Notes under the pieces: model-generated
The model's input: only the letters and a program-made list of their open reading frames with translations
What the model was told of the DNA's origin: nothing
Database searches by the model: none
Part shown: piece after piece, positions 1 to 8,867 of the stretch
Layout: every line of letters starts with the position of its first letter
Position numbering within the stretch: position 1 is the first letter of the stretch
Made by a program: the position numbers and the translations under genes
NCBI GenBank assembly: GCA_002307055.1
Contig: DBTM01000078.1
Span: 46,549-110,548 of the forward strand
Reading direction: 5' to 3'
DNA from: Clostridiales bacterium UBA1316
Lineage (GTDB): Bacteria > Bacillota > Clostridia > Oscillospirales > Oscillospiraceae
Length of the DNA: 64,000 bases

Positions 1-3000
1 CCGCAATGGCCGGGGCGGTGGTATCGTACGTCCTCGTCAGCTGCGTTGCAGCCGTGTTTGCATTGCCCGCCGCGTCGTTTGCGACGTTTGCGTAGACATC
101 GACAGTAACAGTACCTGCGGCGGTGGGTGTAATATCTACTGTATAAACGGTTCCGCTCACGGCGGTAAAATTGCTTTTTGTTCCGTTCGTGACCGCTACA
201 TAGGTATTGCTGTAGCCTGTAACGCTTTCGCTGAAGGTAATGGTTACTAGGATTGGAGAAGTACCGGTCGTGTCCGGCGCTGTCGAGGTGATTGACACCG
301 TCGGTGATACGGTATCAAATGTTCTGGAAAGCTCAGTTGCCGAGGTATTGCCGTTGCCCGCGCCGTCCTGCACAACGCCGGACGCGATGTTGACTGTAAC
401 CGTACCTTGCCCGGAAGGTGTAATGTTGATAGTATACGAATTGACGCTGCCGCTAAACGCGCTTTTCGTACCGTTTGTCACCGTGATGTCGGCTGCGTCA
501 AACCCTGTTATCGCTTCGCTGAAAGCAATACTGACCGGAATCGGGGAGTCCTTGGTAACCGCGTTTGCATTTGAGGTAATCGTGACGGTAGGAATGGTTC
601 CGTCGTATGTACGGGAAAGGGTTGTTGCCGCGAGATTATCCTGATTGGATGTGTCTTTGGCAGCTCCGGCTGCGACGGCCACAGTAACAGCGCCGTCAGA
701 TGAAGGTGTGACGTTAAGGGTGTAGGTTGTTCCGCTCCCGCTGAAGCTGCTTTTTGTTGCGTTGGTCACCGTAACATCGTCCATAGTAAACCCGGTTACG
801 GCGCTGCTGAAGGTGATGGTCACGGGTATGGGGGTGAGATTTGTAATACTTGCCGCGGTTGTTGTGATGGTCGTCGTCGGAGAGCCGCTCAGCGGCAGCC
901 ACTTGGCATAAAGCGTCTGATTGCCCGTCAATGAGAAAGCCGCGCATACTGCATAATTTGTACCCGCTCCGTTTGCCTGCGTATTCCAGCCGCCGAACGT
1001 ATAGTTTGTCCGGACAAGGCTGAGCGTGTTGTCCGCGAGCGTGACGCCGGTGCCGCTGTAGTATGCGCCGGTATCCATCGGGGCCGCGCCGCCGGTATTG
1101 CTGTTCCCGTTATAGGTAATTTTATAAAGAGACGGGACGGCGGGGGTCGTGCCTGCGAATATCGGATAACCCTGATTGAGCGCACTCGCGTCAGCCGCCC
1201 AGACACCGCTGTAGCCGGTATTTAACACGGTAACGAAGGCGGCGTCTTGCATTTGGGCTGAGGTTTTTTTCGTGGTCGGGTCTGCGAGGTCACCCGCCCC
1301 CTTCACTGGCTGTGCCGCACCGAGGGTCGATTGAGTCGCGGAGCCGTTATAATAGCAGCCCGTAATTGATCCGAAATTATAGTCACCGACCAGTCCGCCA
1401 TAACATGAATAGTTACCGCAGACGGTATTGCCGGTGGCGTAACAGTTAAATACCTGCGCGAGATCACTGGCCATCCAGCCGATTAGGCCGCCAGCACAGG
1501 CATATGTTCCAGTTCCGACACTTACGCTGGCTGTGGAATAACAGCTTGTAACCGCAGCGGAATCATTAGCCTCTCCGATTAGGCCGCCGACAACGGCTTG
1601 AGCTCCGCCTGTTACGCTGCCGACGGTGTAGCATTTTGTTACTGTGCCATAGTAGAGCTGGCCAATCAGGCCGCCCACAATACCGCCATCACCGGCGTCG
1701 GTTATGCTGCATACCGCGTAACAGTTTGTTATGGAGGAGCTATTTCCGGAATTTCCGGTAACCACTGCGATTAAAGCACCCGAATTATCGTATGTGCGAT
1801 TTAAAAAGAAATTGGCGTTGATTATGCCGACATTTTTTATTGACGCGGCATATACGGATTCGAAAAGACCGCAGCCCCCGCCTGTTGCCTTCGGACTTGC
1901 CGCGGTTCCGAAGGATAGGTTGGAAATCGTGTGACCATTCCCGTCAAAGGTGCCGGAAAACTGATTGGGATAGCTTTTTCCGGATGAAATCGGCGTCCAG
2001 ACCCTGTTGTTAAGGTCGATATTCGCGGTAAGATTAATTATATCTCCTGAAAAATTATCTGTGTCGGCGTTCACGATTGAAGCCAGTCCCGCGAGCTGTG
2101 CCGCCGTGCTGATCGTATAGGTCGCCGGAGCAGGATTCGCGGTATACCAGGAGGTATCAATCGTACCGTTCCAAATATCTGATGCTGCCGCGGCTGTAAA
2201 TGTCACATCGCTGCCGTAGCTTGTGCCCAACGTATTCGTCGCGTACGCCCGGACATGATAGGTTGCTCCGGCGGTCAGGCCGGTGATGCTGCCGGTGAAC
2301 GCGCCGGCGGCGGTGGCCGTCCCCTGCGCCGTTTTAGTGGGAAGCGCAATGGTCGGATCAGCTGATGTGCCCCACACAACACCGTATTCCGTCGGGTTGG
2401 GTGAGCCGAGCGATGTGATATTGCCGTTGCCTGTCGCCGTGGCGGAGGTGATGGCGGTGACAGCCTGCGTGGTTACTGTCGGCGCGGTGCCGGAGGACGC
2501 CCACTTTGCGTAGAGTGTGACGCTTCCCGTAATCGTATAGGAAGAGCATACATTATAATTTGTCCCGCTGCCGCCGCTCAGCGTATTCCAGCCGCCGAAG
2601 GTGCTGCCGGTCTTTTCCAGAGAACCGGTATCGGCTGCGAGGATAACACCGGTGCTGTTCGGATATGCGCCTGTATCCGTCGGCGCTGTCCCGCCGGTAG
2701 CGCCGTTTGCGTCATAGGTAATTTTATAGAGCGCAGACGATACCGCATTCACAGCGGTAAGGATGGGGTATCCTTGATTCGTACCGGCGTCGTTCGTCCA
2801 TGTGCCTGAATAGCCCGTATTCAGCGTACCGGCAAGAGCTTTAAGCTCTGCCGAGGTTTTTGCCGATGTATTGTCGGTTCCGTATCCGACGCCTTTTGCG
2901 GCTTGCGCGACGCCACTGACCGATTGCGTTGCGGAGCTGTTGTAATAACAGGCGGTTACAGTACCGCTGCCGCTTATAGCACCGATAAACCCGCCCATGT

Positions 3001-3160
3001 AATCTGCCAGGCTGCATACTATATTGCCCGTAGCATAACAGTTTTTTACAGGTATATCCGCAAGTACCCCGATCAGACCGCCCGCGCAGGGAGTGCCGGC
3101 GCCAATCGCTGACACAGTGCATGTGGAATAGCAGCTCGTTATAGAGCCGCAGGAGTTGGC
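1..3160 (-). CDS. Surface repeat protein, C-terminal part (other frame, runs off left edge)
   Basis: This is the continuation, in a different frame, of the secreted protein starting at 4542. The sampled parts of the frame from about 3157 to base 1 are open, and it leaves the window. It encodes more GLUG-type repeats (GGLIG..., NCYATG), then an InlB/Listeria-Bacteroides repeat (ITYDANGATGG ... LYAKWA), a fibronectin-III-like stretch, a second GLUG block, a second InlB-type repeat and at least three Ig-like repeats of the 'VTITFS..VTGF' kind that end in TLSRTYD. Such proteins are cell-surface adhesins or matrix-binding proteins. The order GLUG-InlB-Fn3-GLUG-InlB-Ig suggests an internal duplication. 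No anchor is visible because the C-terminus lies outside the window. Confidence 0.75.
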
Positions 3161-4542
3161 AAAGCCAGCAAACCGCCTGCATACGCATCCGTACCGGCAA
3201 AAACGCTGCCCGCCGCATAGCATTTCGTAATGGTGCTGTAATCAGCGACTCCGACAAGCCCGCCTGTATTGCTGCTGTTGCCGCCGGACACGATGCCTGT
3301 CGCGTAGCAGTTTTCAATGGTGTTGGCAACACCCTCGCTTGTGCTTCCGTTTAACCATCCGGCTAAACCTCCGGCACGGCTGCCGGCGTAGTAAATGGAG
3401 ACATTCAGAACACCGGTATTTTTTATCGTTCCGCCGTAGACAAATCCAAATAATCCGGCGTTTGCGAGCACCGAATTGGCACTCGCCGATGTGCCGATTG
3501 CGAGATTGGATACGGTGTGACCGTTTCCGTTAAAGATGCCTGCGAAAACAGGACCGGTAGTCACATCGGTATTTCCGATTGGTGTCCACTGAATGCTGCC
3601 AAGGTCGATATTCGAGGTAAGATTAATCGTATTCCCGGAGAAATTATCTGTTCCCGCGTTCACGATTGAAGCCAGTCCCGCGAGCTGCGCCGCCGTGCTG
3701 ATCGTAAAGGTCTCCGCAGCAGGATTCGCGGTATACCAGGAGGTGTTCATCGTGCCGTTCCAAATATCTGGTGCGGCCGTTGTCGTAACAGGTACGGCGG
3801 TGTAGCAGGTTTTGTTGCCAGCGGCGTCCTTTACGATTACGTTGAAGTAATAGGCGGTTCCCGCCGTCAGGCTGCCGACGGTTTTTGTGGCGATGTCCGA
3901 TGCATAGGTGTCGATAGGTGTCCCGTTTGCTTCGATGTTCGCGACGCTGCCCAGATTATTGCTGCCTGACTGGTAGGCAAGGTACTGCAGCGCGGTTTGT
4001 GCGCTCGTCTCGTCAGTGGCTTTGTTCCAGCTTAAAACAGCGCCTGTCTGCGTGATACCCGAAGCGGTGATGGTTTTGTCCGCAATGGTCGGCGCGGAGC
4101 TGCTGCCAGTGACCGTGACCTGTATCGTTCGGTCTTCATAATTTTCCCCACCATCTGCTGTGTATGACGATGTGAATATGTAAGTGCCTTGAGCGGACGC
4201 TTTAAAATAAATTTTAGACCTATAATCGTAACTTCCGAGGTTGAAGTCAAGCTCCCCAAATGGCATATTTTCATGAGAATTATCTGTTTTTAAGTAGTAC
4301 AGCGACATTGTACTTGCTGAACCGGACGTGATTTCCCAAAATCCTCCCAAATTCCCCGCTAACGAACTAAAATCAGTCACGCCAAAAATATCCGTGGCGT
4401 TCATGGCAATTTCCGTATCCACAGTCGTTTCATATGACTTATCAGCCGCCTTTGCCGAAATCGTCAGCGCGGGCAGGAGGCTCATCACCATAGCCAGCGT
4501 CAGTACGATCGCCATGAATTTTCTCCGAATTATCTTTGTCAT
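3139..4542 (-). CDS. Secreted surface protein with Fn3 and GLUG repeats, N-terminal part
   Basis: The start has a classical signal peptide (basic MTKIIRRKF, then a hydrophobic core ending ISAKAA). Residues about 35-150 form an unassigned beta-rich domain. Residues about 152-255 form a fibronectin-III domain, and from about 260 there is a leader and GLUG repeats (GLFGFVYGG, AGGLAGWLNG, GGLVGVADYS). The frame stops after GGLLALPTPAAL, but the adjacent frame continues the GLUG pattern at once (NSCGSITSCYST). One missing base in the short T run at 3161-3163 (minus-strand TTT) explains the break: adding one T would read GGLLAFANSCGSIT. The gene is therefore frameshifted, either truly or by a sequencing error. 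A ribosome site GGGAGG precedes the ATG. Confidence 0.8.
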   Translation of the reverse strand: MTKIIRRKFMAIVLTLAMVMSLLPALTISAKAADKSYETTVDTEIAMNATDIFGVTDFSSLAGNLGGFWEITSGSASTMSLYYLKTDNSHENMPFGELDFNLGSYDYRSKIYFKASAQGTYIFTSSYTADGGENYEDRTIQVTVTGSSSAPTIADKTITASGITQTGAVLSWNKATDETSAQTALQYLAYQSGSNNLGSVANIEANGTPIDTYASDIATKTVGSLTAGTAYYFNVIVKDAAGNKTCYTAVPVTTTAAPDIWNGTMNTSWYTANPAAETFTISTAAQLAGLASIVNAGTDNFSGNTINLTSNIDLGSIQWTPIGNTDVTTGPVFAGIFNGNGHTVSNLAIGTSASANSVLANAGLFGFVYGGTIKNTGVLNVSIYYAGSRAGGLAGWLNGSTSEGVANTIENCYATGIVSGGNSSNTGGLVGVADYSTITKCYAAGSVFAGTDAYAGGLLALPTPAAL

Positions 4543-4730
4543 TTACATCCTCCCTAAATCCGATTCATATTGTATCGATCTATTCGTCACCGTCCGCCAG
4601 GATATCCGCCCTGATTTCTTCCGGAAACTCTGCGTACATTTCACAACTTAAACGCCCCGCTTGTGCGTGTTGACCGCCGATCTGTAGTAAGAATCGTCCC
4701 TGCTTCTGCGCATTAATCCGATGTATTTGT

Positions 4731-4862
4731 CTACATTCTCAATTTATATTTGTCGCGCAGTGTTTTGCGGCACTTATCTGTAATCATATACAGCTTTTTG
4801 AAGTCATAACCGGACAGCGGCTTCATCGACAGGAACTCTAAAATTCCTTTATCAAGCGACAT
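4731..4862 (-). pseudogene. PadR-like N-terminal remnant (43 codons)
   Basis: A short frame begins MSLDKGILEFLSMKPLSGYD, which matches the usual start of PadR-family winged-helix repressors (MSLxxGILxLLxxxPxSGYDLKKLF). After FKKL the similarity fades and the frame stops. A neighbouring frame (about 4640-4730) gives NVDKYIGLMRRSRDD, which could be a frameshifted continuation but is not convincingly PadR. I see no other gene in the 550-bp gap 4543-5093, only this remnant and the hairpin at 5005-5044. Confidence 0.4.
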
Positions 4863-5004
4863 AAGCTGCCTTCTTTGTGCTATATGAATTAGCTAATACT
4901 ATATATGAGTGGGTAAATACTGTCAATTGAATAAGAGCTCTTTTTACATATTTATCTTGCATTTCCTCTGCTGGCATATTTTGTTTTAGCGGTATAAGTT
5001 TACT

Positions 5005-5044
5005 CCCAGAGTAAACAGTTGTGTTTTTAACTGTCTACTCTGGG
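5005..5044. terminator. Long hairpin downstream of the enoate reductase
   Basis: Arms of 16 bases (CCCAGAGTAAACAGTT and AACTGTCTACTCTGGG) pair with one mismatch around an 8-base T-rich loop. It lies 50 bp beyond the stop of the minus-strand reductase gene. No clear U-tract follows on either strand, so it may be a processing or factor-dependent terminator rather than an intrinsic one. Confidence 0.5.
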
Positions 5045-5093
5045 GGCAGCCTATCAAATCAGTTTCCGCGCATAGATCTTAGGGGTCAATCCG

Positions 5094-7112
5094 TCAGAGC
5101 TTGTAGGCGAGCTGATACGCCTGCTCGATAACGGTCAGCAGGTTGCCGACCTTGCTCGCGTCGCCGAGCAGGTGGGTATTGCCGGCGGCGTCGCCCAAGG
5201 GGTCATATGAATTATAACCGACGGAGAGAATGACGGAATCCGCGGGGATGAATTGCTCGCCCGTCTCGGTTTTTACGAGCACACCGTCGTATTTGATTTC
5301 GGACAGAGCCGCGGAGGTATAGACCGCGATATTGTAAAAACGGATGATCTCGCGCAGCATGTTGGAATTGGCGGCGCTCAGGCCCATAATTTTTAAAATA
5401 TCATCCTGCATTTCCACGATGACGGCTTTTTTGCCCTTGAGCGACAGGTCGTACGCGATCTCGCAGCCTGTCAGGCCGCCGCCGATAATAACGACGCTGT
5501 CGCCTGCTTGCTTTTTACCCAGGAGGTAATCGATAGCTTCGATTGTATTGCTGCCGCTGAAGCCGGGGACCGGTAATTTTTTGGGGACAGAGCCTGTGGC
5601 GACGATTATTTCGTCGGCCTTCAGGGACGCAAGCTGTTCTTTGGTAATCTCGGTATTGAGCTTGATGGTGACATCAAGAGCGTGCAGCTGGCTGATATAC
5701 CATTTGAGCAGTTCCTTGTCTTTTTCTTTGAAGCTCGGCGCCGCGGCGGCGATAAAGACACCGCCCAGCTGACTGCTTTTCTCGAACAGTGTAACGTCAT
5801 GACCGCGCATTTTGCATAAGCGCGCGGCTTCCATGCCGCCGATGCCGCCGCCGATGACGGCAATTTTCTTTTTCACCGCAGCGGGCTTGAGCGCCATTTC
5901 TTCCTCGCGCATCGTGACGGGGTTCAGCGCGCAGCCGCCCATTCTGCCGAAGCCGCAGGGATTGCCCTTATAGTGGCTGACGGCGAAGCAGCCGTTGTGG
6001 CAGGCGATACAGGGCCGGATATCGTCCAGCTTGCCCGCGCGTACCTTATCGCACCACTCGGGATCGGCAAGCAGCTGCCGGGCGATGCCGATACCGTCGA
6101 TTATGCCGCTTTTAACGGCATGCGAGGCAATGTCCGGGTCATTCATGCGGCCGGCGCAGATGACGGGAATCTTGACGAACTGCTTGATGTAGGAAACCTC
6201 CGGCAGGTTGCAGGCCATCGGCATATAAACCGGCGGATGCGCCCAGAACCAGGAATCATAGGAGCCGTTGTCCGCATTGAGCATGTCGGCGCCTGCCGCT
6301 TCGAGCAGGCGGGCTGCTGCCGGGCTTTCTTCCATGCTTCTGCCGAACTCGACATAATCCTCGCCGGGGAGCGCGCCCTGATTAAAGCCGCGCATCTTGC
6401 TCGCGACACTGTAGCGGACGGAAATGGGATAGCCTTCGCCGCAGGTGGTTTTGATGGCTTTGATGATATCGGTCGCGAAGCGGAAACGGTTTTCAAGAGA
6501 ACCGCCGTATTCGTCCGTACGGTGGTTGGTGTTGAGTATTGTAAACTGGTCAAGCAGGTACCCCTCGTGAACCGCGTGGATCTCGACGCCGTCTATCCCC
6601 GCGCGCTGGCACAGCGCGGCGGTTTTCGCGTACGCGTCAACGATTTGGCGGATTTCCTCCCGGGTCATTTCGCGGTGCTTGATCGAGGGGTCCCAGACAT
6701 TCGGCAGACCGTCGGACGGCGCGACCATCATGGCTTTGAGCATGTCACCCATTTTGTCCATGCCGGGAAAGAGAATCTGCGCGCGGCCGAAGCCGGCGCC
6801 GAGCTGCAGGAAAAATTTTGAGCCGAAGGCGTGGATATCATCCATTAAGCTTTTGACCGGACCCATAAACACGTCCTCGGCATTGTAGAGCCAATCGTTG
6901 CCCATCATGCCCTTGACTGCCGTGACACCGGGAATCATCAGCCCGACGTTTGCTTTTGCGCGCGCGATATAGTAAGCGCGTGTTTTTTCTTCAAAATGGC
7001 TGCCGAAGCCAAAAGGACTTGTGCCGCCCATGGCACACAGGATAATTCTGTTTTTAATGGTCGCATTGCCTATTTTCAAAGGCGTGAATAATGCTTCGTA
7101 TTGACCCTGCAT
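5094..7112 (-). CDS. Old-Yellow-Enzyme/FadH-BaiCD-like NADH:flavin oxidoreductase
   Basis: A 672-residue three-part flavoprotein. Residues 1-350 form the FMN-binding TIM barrel of Old Yellow Enzymes (LFTPLKIGNATIKNRI at the start, EIHAVHEGYLLDQF, NxRTDEYGGSLENRFRF). Next come 4Fe-4S cysteines (CIACHNGC ... GGCALNP). Last is an FAD/NAD module with two Rossmann glycine motifs (VIGGGIGGMEAA, VIIGGGLTGCEIA). This is the layout of 2,4-dienoyl-CoA reductase, bile-acid BaiCD/BaiH and clostridial enoate reductases, which reduce an activated C=C bond. The start was set at ATG 7112 because GGAGG lies 6 bases upstream; an in-frame ATG 60 bases earlier has no such site. Its neighbours suggest a plant-derived unsaturated acid as substrate (inference). 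It is cytoplasmic and probably oxygen-sensitive. Confidence 0.85.
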   Translation of the reverse strand: MQGQYEALFTPLKIGNATIKNRIILCAMGGTSPFGFGSHFEEKTRAYYIARAKANVGLMIPGVTAVKGMMGNDWLYNAEDVFMGPVKSLMDDIHAFGSKFFLQLGAGFGRAQILFPGMDKMGDMLKAMMVAPSDGLPNVWDPSIKHREMTREEIRQIVDAYAKTAALCQRAGIDGVEIHAVHEGYLLDQFTILNTNHRTDEYGGSLENRFRFATDIIKAIKTTCGEGYPISVRYSVASKMRGFNQGALPGEDYVEFGRSMEESPAAARLLEAAGADMLNADNGSYDSWFWAHPPVYMPMACNLPEVSYIKQFVKIPVICAGRMNDPDIASHAVKSGIIDGIGIARQLLADPEWCDKVRAGKLDDIRPCIACHNGCFAVSHYKGNPCGFGRMGGCALNPVTMREEEMALKPAAVKKKIAVIGGGIGGMEAARLCKMRGHDVTLFEKSSQLGGVFIAAAAPSFKEKDKELLKWYISQLHALDVTIKLNTEITKEQLASLKADEIIVATGSVPKKLPVPGFSGSNTIEAIDYLLGKKQAGDSVVIIGGGLTGCEIAYDLSLKGKKAVIVEMQDDILKIMGLSAANSNMLREIIRFYNIAVYTSAALSEIKYDGVLVKTETGEQFIPADSVILSVGYNSYDPLGDAAGNTHLLGDASKVGNLLTVIEQAYQLAYKL

Positions 7113-7249
7113 ATGTATCCTCCAATAAATTGTATTATATTGCAGATTATCACAATCAGCGGGTAAGTTCAATGCTTTGCCGAAATGTAGTCAGGCATCT
7201 TATCGTCAATCAGCAGGGATAAATCGGGGTGATATTACTTCTCCGCCAT

Positions 7250-7293
7250 AAAAGAATGCTTTATGCATCCGTAAACACATAAAGCATTCTTTT
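7250..7293 (-). terminator. Intrinsic terminator of the DUF3237 gene
   Basis: Perfect arms AAAGAATGCTTTATG / CATAAAGCATTCTTT enclose a 12-base loop just after the stop of the gene ending at 7302. A-runs and T-runs flank both sides, so it can work in either direction. Confidence 0.75.
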
Positions 7294-7301
7294 GAAGGAT
7301 T

Positions 7302-7721
7302 TCAGAGCATAATCTCAAACATTTTAATAACAAGGCCCCCTGCTTCAAAGTGGCCTTCACCTCGGAAGTTATTGCTGTGCAGGTATGGCGCGAGCTTTTT
7401 GCTGTCTGTCATGAATGTCGGAATCGTCTTAAAAGGCATGCTCTGGGTTTCAAACCAACCGTTATTCTCAATGTATACGCGGCATGACTCTCCGTCCTTA
7501 TCGGTCACGTCAAGGATATACCGGGCCGACATATGACGGACACCGTTTTGGTTGACGGTTTGTGTATCGACGCCGCCCGGCAGTACCTTGCCGCTGAACA
7601 GCTCGCCCCGGACGGTTCCGGTGAAGGGAATCATGACGACTTCCCCGAATGAACTTTTTAAGAAGGAGACGGCTTGGTTGTCGACTTCGACGAGAACCTC
7701 AAAGATTAACTTATCTGCCAT
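7302..7721 (-). CDS. DUF3237-family protein
   Basis: 139 residues, matching the small beta-barrel DUF3237 family in length and in its conserved GTVRGELFSGKVLPGG segment and the later ARYILDVTDKDG. The family has no settled function. Members often sit next to oxidoreductases and aromatic or steroid catabolic genes. Here it lies upstream of the enoate reductase on the same strand, but a good terminator (7250-7293) separates them, so they are probably separate units. No signal peptide or membrane segment is visible. Confidence 0.75.
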   Translation of the reverse strand: MADKLIFEVLVEVDNQAVSFLKSSFGEVVMIPFTGTVRGELFSGKVLPGGVDTQTVNQNGVRHMSARYILDVTDKDGESCRVYIENNGWFETQSMPFKTIPTFMTDSKKLAPYLHSNNFRGEGHFEAGGLVIKMFEIML

Positions 7722-7761
7722 ATTAATTATTCCTTAATTTTTATTTATCGAGCGTGACGAG

Positions 7762-7826
7762 TCAGATGAGAGCTTTTTCGATACAGTCGGCCCAGAATAC
7801 CCAGCTGTGCGTGCCGGGGCGGCACC
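7762..7826 (-). pseudogene. Fossil C-terminus of a CE1-type esterase
   Basis: The minus strand reads RPGTHSWVFWADCIEKALI followed by a stop. This mirrors the C-termini of the two esterases at 16.1-18.5 kb (RPGYHVWDIWRYSAYEFLQKL and PGYHDWPVWRYHAREF), including the catalytic His next to a Trp pair. Nothing upstream encodes the rest: the terminator at 7827-7854 begins at once. It is best read as the last 20 codons of a deleted esterase gene. Confidence 0.5.
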
Positions 7827-7854
7827 AAAAAGCGCAGACAAGGTCTGCGCTTTT
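7827..7854 (-). terminator. Intrinsic terminator of the esterase gene
   Basis: A perfect 12-bp stem (AAAAGCGCAGAC / GTCTGCGCTTTT) with a 3-base loop, 8 bp after the stop of the esterase at 7862. On the minus strand the stem ends in a run of five T. Confidence 0.85.
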
Positions 7855-7861
7855 GGCATGC

Positions 7862-8821
7862 TTATTTATATACTGTGAAGTTGGCGTCGCGGATGCCCGC
7901 GTTGAACGGCATGTGGATGTTATCGGCCTGACCGAGCGGCATTTCGTCCGGACGGATAGGGGCGCTGCCGGCGGGCACTGCCGGCCTGAACATCGACATA
8001 TCCATGGACATCCCCTCGGGCATGGGCGGCATCACGAAAGGTTTTTGTATCTGCGGGATGCCGAGCTGGTTGGCCATAAAATGCCACGCCTGCTCGAACC
8101 AGTCGTCAATGCAGGGCCCGGTCTTGCCGTCGTCACTGAGCATACGGTTGGAAGAGGAGGTTTCACCATGCCCGCCGTCGCTGGAAATGTAGGCTGCATA
8201 GGGGCGTTTTGCCCGCTCCATGGCGTCGAGCATGGCAATCGTCTGATAAACGGAAACGAGAGAATCGCCGCGCGCGTGATGGAAAAATGCCGGAGACGTC
8301 TGCGCGCCGACCAGCTCGCCGTTTGGGACGTAGACGATACCGTTATCGGTCTGCTGGCCGCAGAACATAGGGCCGAAGCCCAGGATCATCGCGTCGGGCT
8401 TGCCCTCTTCGCCGGAGCAGCCCGCTTCCTGCATGAGGTCCGGACGGTTCCAGAGATTTCCCGTCGTCATGCAGATGAAAGCGCCGGCGGAGTTTCCGGA
8501 TATGACGATTTGATTCGGATTGATGCCCCACTCCTTCGCGTGATCCCGAAGGAGCTTAATGCCTTTCATGAGCCAGATCACAACCTGCGGGAACCGGTAA
8601 TCCGCCGCGACGGGATAGAGATAGGTACAGGTGACGCCGAAGCCTTTTCCCATACAGCGGCTGCCGATGGTAACGGTGTCCGATTCACTGCAGAACATGA
8701 ATGCGCCGCCGGGGACATGAATCAAAGCCGGAGTTGCCTGAAAGATGGGCGGGACATTGGATACGGTAACAATAAGTTTTGCGGTTTTCTCTGCGTTGAG
8801 ATCAAAGGTCTGGACTCTCAT
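7862..8821 (-). CDS. Alpha/beta-hydrolase-fold esterase
   Basis: 319 residues of the hormone-sensitive-lipase/alpha-beta hydrolase-3 kind. The oxyanion-hole motif is HVPGGAF, the nucleophile elbow is GNSAG in VVISGNSAGAF-like context, and the likely catalytic His lies in GGHGE. There is no signal peptide, so it should act in the cytoplasm on imported short substrates. The start at 8821 is chosen for GGAGG 7 bases upstream; the longer open frame to 9013 overlaps the next gene and reads as low-complexity. Located at the 3' end of the arabinofuranosidase/galactosidase block, it is a candidate acetyl or feruloyl esterase for hemicellulose oligomers (inference from context). Confidence 0.75.
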   Translation of the reverse strand: MRVQTFDLNAEKTAKLIVTVSNVPPIFQATPALIHVPGGAFMFCSESDTVTIGSRCMGKGFGVTCTYLYPVAADYRFPQVVIWLMKGIKLLRDHAKEWGINPNQIVISGNSAGAFICMTTGNLWNRPDLMQEAGCSGEEGKPDAMILGFGPMFCGQQTDNGIVYVPNGELVGAQTSPAFFHHARGDSLVSVYQTIAMLDAMERAKRPYAAYISSDGGHGETSSSNRMLSDDGKTGPCIDDWFEQAWHFMANQLGIPQIQKPFVMPPMPEGMSMDMSMFRPAVPAGSAPIRPDEMPLGQADNIHMPFNAGIRDANFTVYK

Positions 8822-8867
8822 ATGTAAACCTCCAAAATATATTTTGTTACTTAATGCGGGGCTTTGA

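Noticed and set aside
1..3160. Regularly repeated segments in the surface gene as a CRISPR or tandem DNA repeat array
   Set aside because: The repeats are degenerate at DNA level and correspond to protein repeats (GLUG, InlB, Ig-like).
7754..8827. Long open frame on the plus strand opposite the esterase
   Set aside because: It is the mirror of a well-supported GC-rich gene; no ribosome site and no recognisable protein motif. The same holds for long antisense frames at 5973-6821, 12237-13145, 22815-23561, 29749-30414 and 36754-37533.
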